A stretch of DNA of 7,455 nt from NCBI GenBank assembly GCA_030427765.1, contig JAUICS010000057.1:1-7455 (forward strand), read 5' to 3'. Every line of letters starts with the position of its first letter. Within the stretch, counting starts at the first letter, position 1. Below the pieces are notes generated by a model. The model searched no databases and was not told the origin of the DNA. It saw only the letters and a list, made by a program, of their open reading frames with translations. This document shows positions 6,540 to 7,455 of the stretch, one piece after another. The position numbers and the translations under genes are program-made. Source of the stretch: Alphaproteobacteria bacterium (GTDB lineage Bacteria; Pseudomonadota; Alphaproteobacteria; Micavibrionales; Micavibrionaceae).

Positions 6540-6604
6540 TAAAAAGAGGCGTTATAAAAGTATAAGGTTGGTTAAAAAAGCGGACAGTAAGCGCCAGACA
6601 GAAA

Positions 6605-7222
6605 TCAGCGCACTTTAAAAATAATACTGTTATTTTGGGATGGGTCAATATCCATTGAAAAACCGTAGTGTTCACAGAAGTAGTAAATGATAGCCGCCGG
6701 AACGGTTTTTGGCTCCAGCGTTTCAAAGTTTATGTCGCCTTTTAATACGGGGACGAAGTCATCCCGCATTTGGCAATTCTCACTTTCGGCGGAAACAATA
6801 ACGGCTCCATTTTCAGCCTTTACGGATACAGTGCCGCCGCGCGGTAGGCAGTCCAGTGCAAGTACCATTGCGCCAAGTACGACTTTCATAAGGCCGCGTG
6901 ACGGGTCATCATGAAGCGGTGTCATCGGGTCCCACTCCTGCGTTACCTTTCCGTCCAGAGCGATAAGTTTTGAAAAGGTTTCGTAAATATCTTTTTGTGA
7001 TAAATCCTGACGTGTGGAGCCCGCGCCGTATAATGCGCGGAATGTTTCCAGTTTTGTTGTCGCCTGGTTTGCGCTGTGTGCTATAAGGTCAACGGCATCA
7101 TCGGCGGCATCCGCCCCCATTTCGCGCATAAATTCCAAACCATTGTTGATGGCACCGATCGGGCTTATCAAATCGTGACAAATGCGTGATGCAAACAGCT
7201 CAAGAATTTTTGCGTTAATCAT
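6605..7222 (-). CDS. chpT: ChpT, histidine phosphotransferase of the CckA-CtrA relay
   Basis: In alphaproteobacteria ChpT passes phosphate from the hybrid kinase CckA to the master regulator CtrA and to the adaptor CpdR, controlling the cell cycle in some species and mainly motility in others. The 205 residues show the family's N-terminal dimerisation helix with phospho-acceptor H16 in ASRICHDLISPIGAINNGLE (11-30), a second helix (about 40-64), and a C-terminal Bergerat-like domain that resembles a histidine-kinase ATPase fold but lacks its ATP-binding boxes: MKVVLGAMVLALDCLPRGG at 112-130 and a closing IIYYFCEHYGFSM near 178-190. Length is near that of known ChpT proteins. The ATG at 7220-7222 follows the upstream mutase stop by 13 bp, with GGG overlapping the end of that gene as a possible ribosome binding site. 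CckA and CtrA genes are not in the window. The neighbouring chemotaxis operon fits a motility role, which is inferred. Confidence 0.88.
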   Translation of the reverse strand: MINAKILELFASRICHDLISPIGAINNGLEFMREMGADAADDAVDLIAHSANQATTKLETFRALYGAGSTRQDLSQKDIYETFSKLIALDGKVTQEWDPMTPLHDDPSRGLMKVVLGAMVLALDCLPRGGTVSVKAENGAVIVSAESENCQMRDDFVPVLKGDINFETLEPKTVPAAIIYYFCEHYGFSMDIDPSQNNSIIFKVR

Positions 7223-7235
7223 AATGCTTATGCCC

Positions 7236-7455
7236 TTATTCTATTTCAGATGTGTCGATGTCGTTTTTCTGCAGGCTTTCACGGGCCAGTTTTTTGAGGT
7301 CGTTTAGGGAGTCCTCGCTTGTGGCCTCCATACGCAGGCTGATTGCGTTTTGTGTGTTTGAGGCACGAATAAGGAGCCATCCTTGCGGCATATTCAGGCG
7401 TATACCATCAATTGTAAGAACCTCTTTCCCCTCAATATCCAAATTCTGAAGATGC
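7236..7455 (-). CDS. Phosphomannomutase/phosphoglucomutase family protein, C-terminal end (runs off right edge)
   Basis: About 72 codons of the 3' end are present; the reading frame is open to the window edge (residues H-L-Q-N before L-D-I-E-G), so the start is outside. The segment IDGIRLNMPQGWLLIRASNT matches the C-terminal domain 4 of alpha-D-phosphohexomutases. There the R-A-S-N-T loop binds the substrate phosphate, and the following SLRMEATSEDSL strand-helix is typical. These enzymes interconvert hexose 6- and 1-phosphates for polysaccharide and LPS precursors in the cytoplasm. Which sugar (mannose or glucose) cannot be told from this end alone, so no symbol is given. The TTG at 7440-7442 is only an internal codon. 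Its TAA precedes chpT by 13 bp in the same direction, suggesting co-transcription. Confidence 0.82.
   Translation of the reverse strand, partial: HLQNLDIEGKEVLTIDGIRLNMPQGWLLIRASNTQNAISLRMEATSEDSLNDLKKLARESLQKNDIDTSEIE

Noticed and set aside
6552..6565. Small AT-only inverted repeat TTATA-AAAG-TATAA
   Set aside because: Five-base AT-only arms are expected by chance in such AT-rich DNA.
6583..6601. Direct repeat GACAG at 6583-6587 and 6597-6601
   Set aside because: Two five-base copies are not significant and do not form an array.
6567..6604. Possible terminator after chpT (GCG, 9-base loop, CGC, then TTTTTT on the minus strand)
   Set aside because: The stem is only three GC pairs plus a possible wobble, too short for a convincing rho-independent terminator, so read-through from chpT into cheA cannot be excluded.

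Overview
The window carries one block of minus-strand genes, read from the right edge to the left: the C-terminal end of a phosphohexomutase, chpT, a 224-bp intergenic region, cheA, cheW, cheY, cheB, cheR, and the N-terminal part of purH. The source is very probably an alphaproteobacterium. ChpT, the histidine phosphotransferase of the CckA-ChpT-CtrA relay, is essentially confined to that class, and the order cheA-cheW-cheY-cheB-cheR resembles chemotaxis operons of Rhodospirillales-type bacteria. Base composition looks moderate (about mid-40s % GC by eye, not counted), so a low-GC or uncultured lineage is possible. No genus can be named from this sequence.

Right part (about 6605-7455): the end of a phosphomannomutase/phosphoglucomutase-family gene is followed 13 bp later by chpT. 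The 6381-6604 gap between chpT and cheA is AT-rich. It holds the only plausible promoter region in the window: a sigma70-like -35/-10 pair at 6510-6539, a weaker pair at 6442-6470, a 12-bp perfect palindrome and a 7-bp inverted repeat. The che genes are then packed with gaps of 15-50 bp, consistent with one transcript. The last gene, purH (purine biosynthesis), starts 2 bp after the cheR stop and runs off the left edge.

How the genes work together: CheW and the kinase CheA form the receptor-coupled signalling core. CheA phosphorylates CheY (motor control) and CheB (methylesterase), and CheR and CheB set receptor methylation for adaptation. No receptor (MCP), CheD or CheZ is encoded here. CheA is a hybrid form with an HPt domain, no recognisable P2 domain, a kinase core, two CheW-like domains in tandem and a C-terminal receiver domain.

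The most notable observation is that this receiver is cut by an in-frame TAA stop at 3969-3971. The same reading frame continues beyond it with every receiver hallmark intact, so this is a single-codon nonsense change, a sequencing error, or an unusual expression signal. Otherwise the region looks like a conventional chemotaxis operon, and I found no convincing previously undescribed system.
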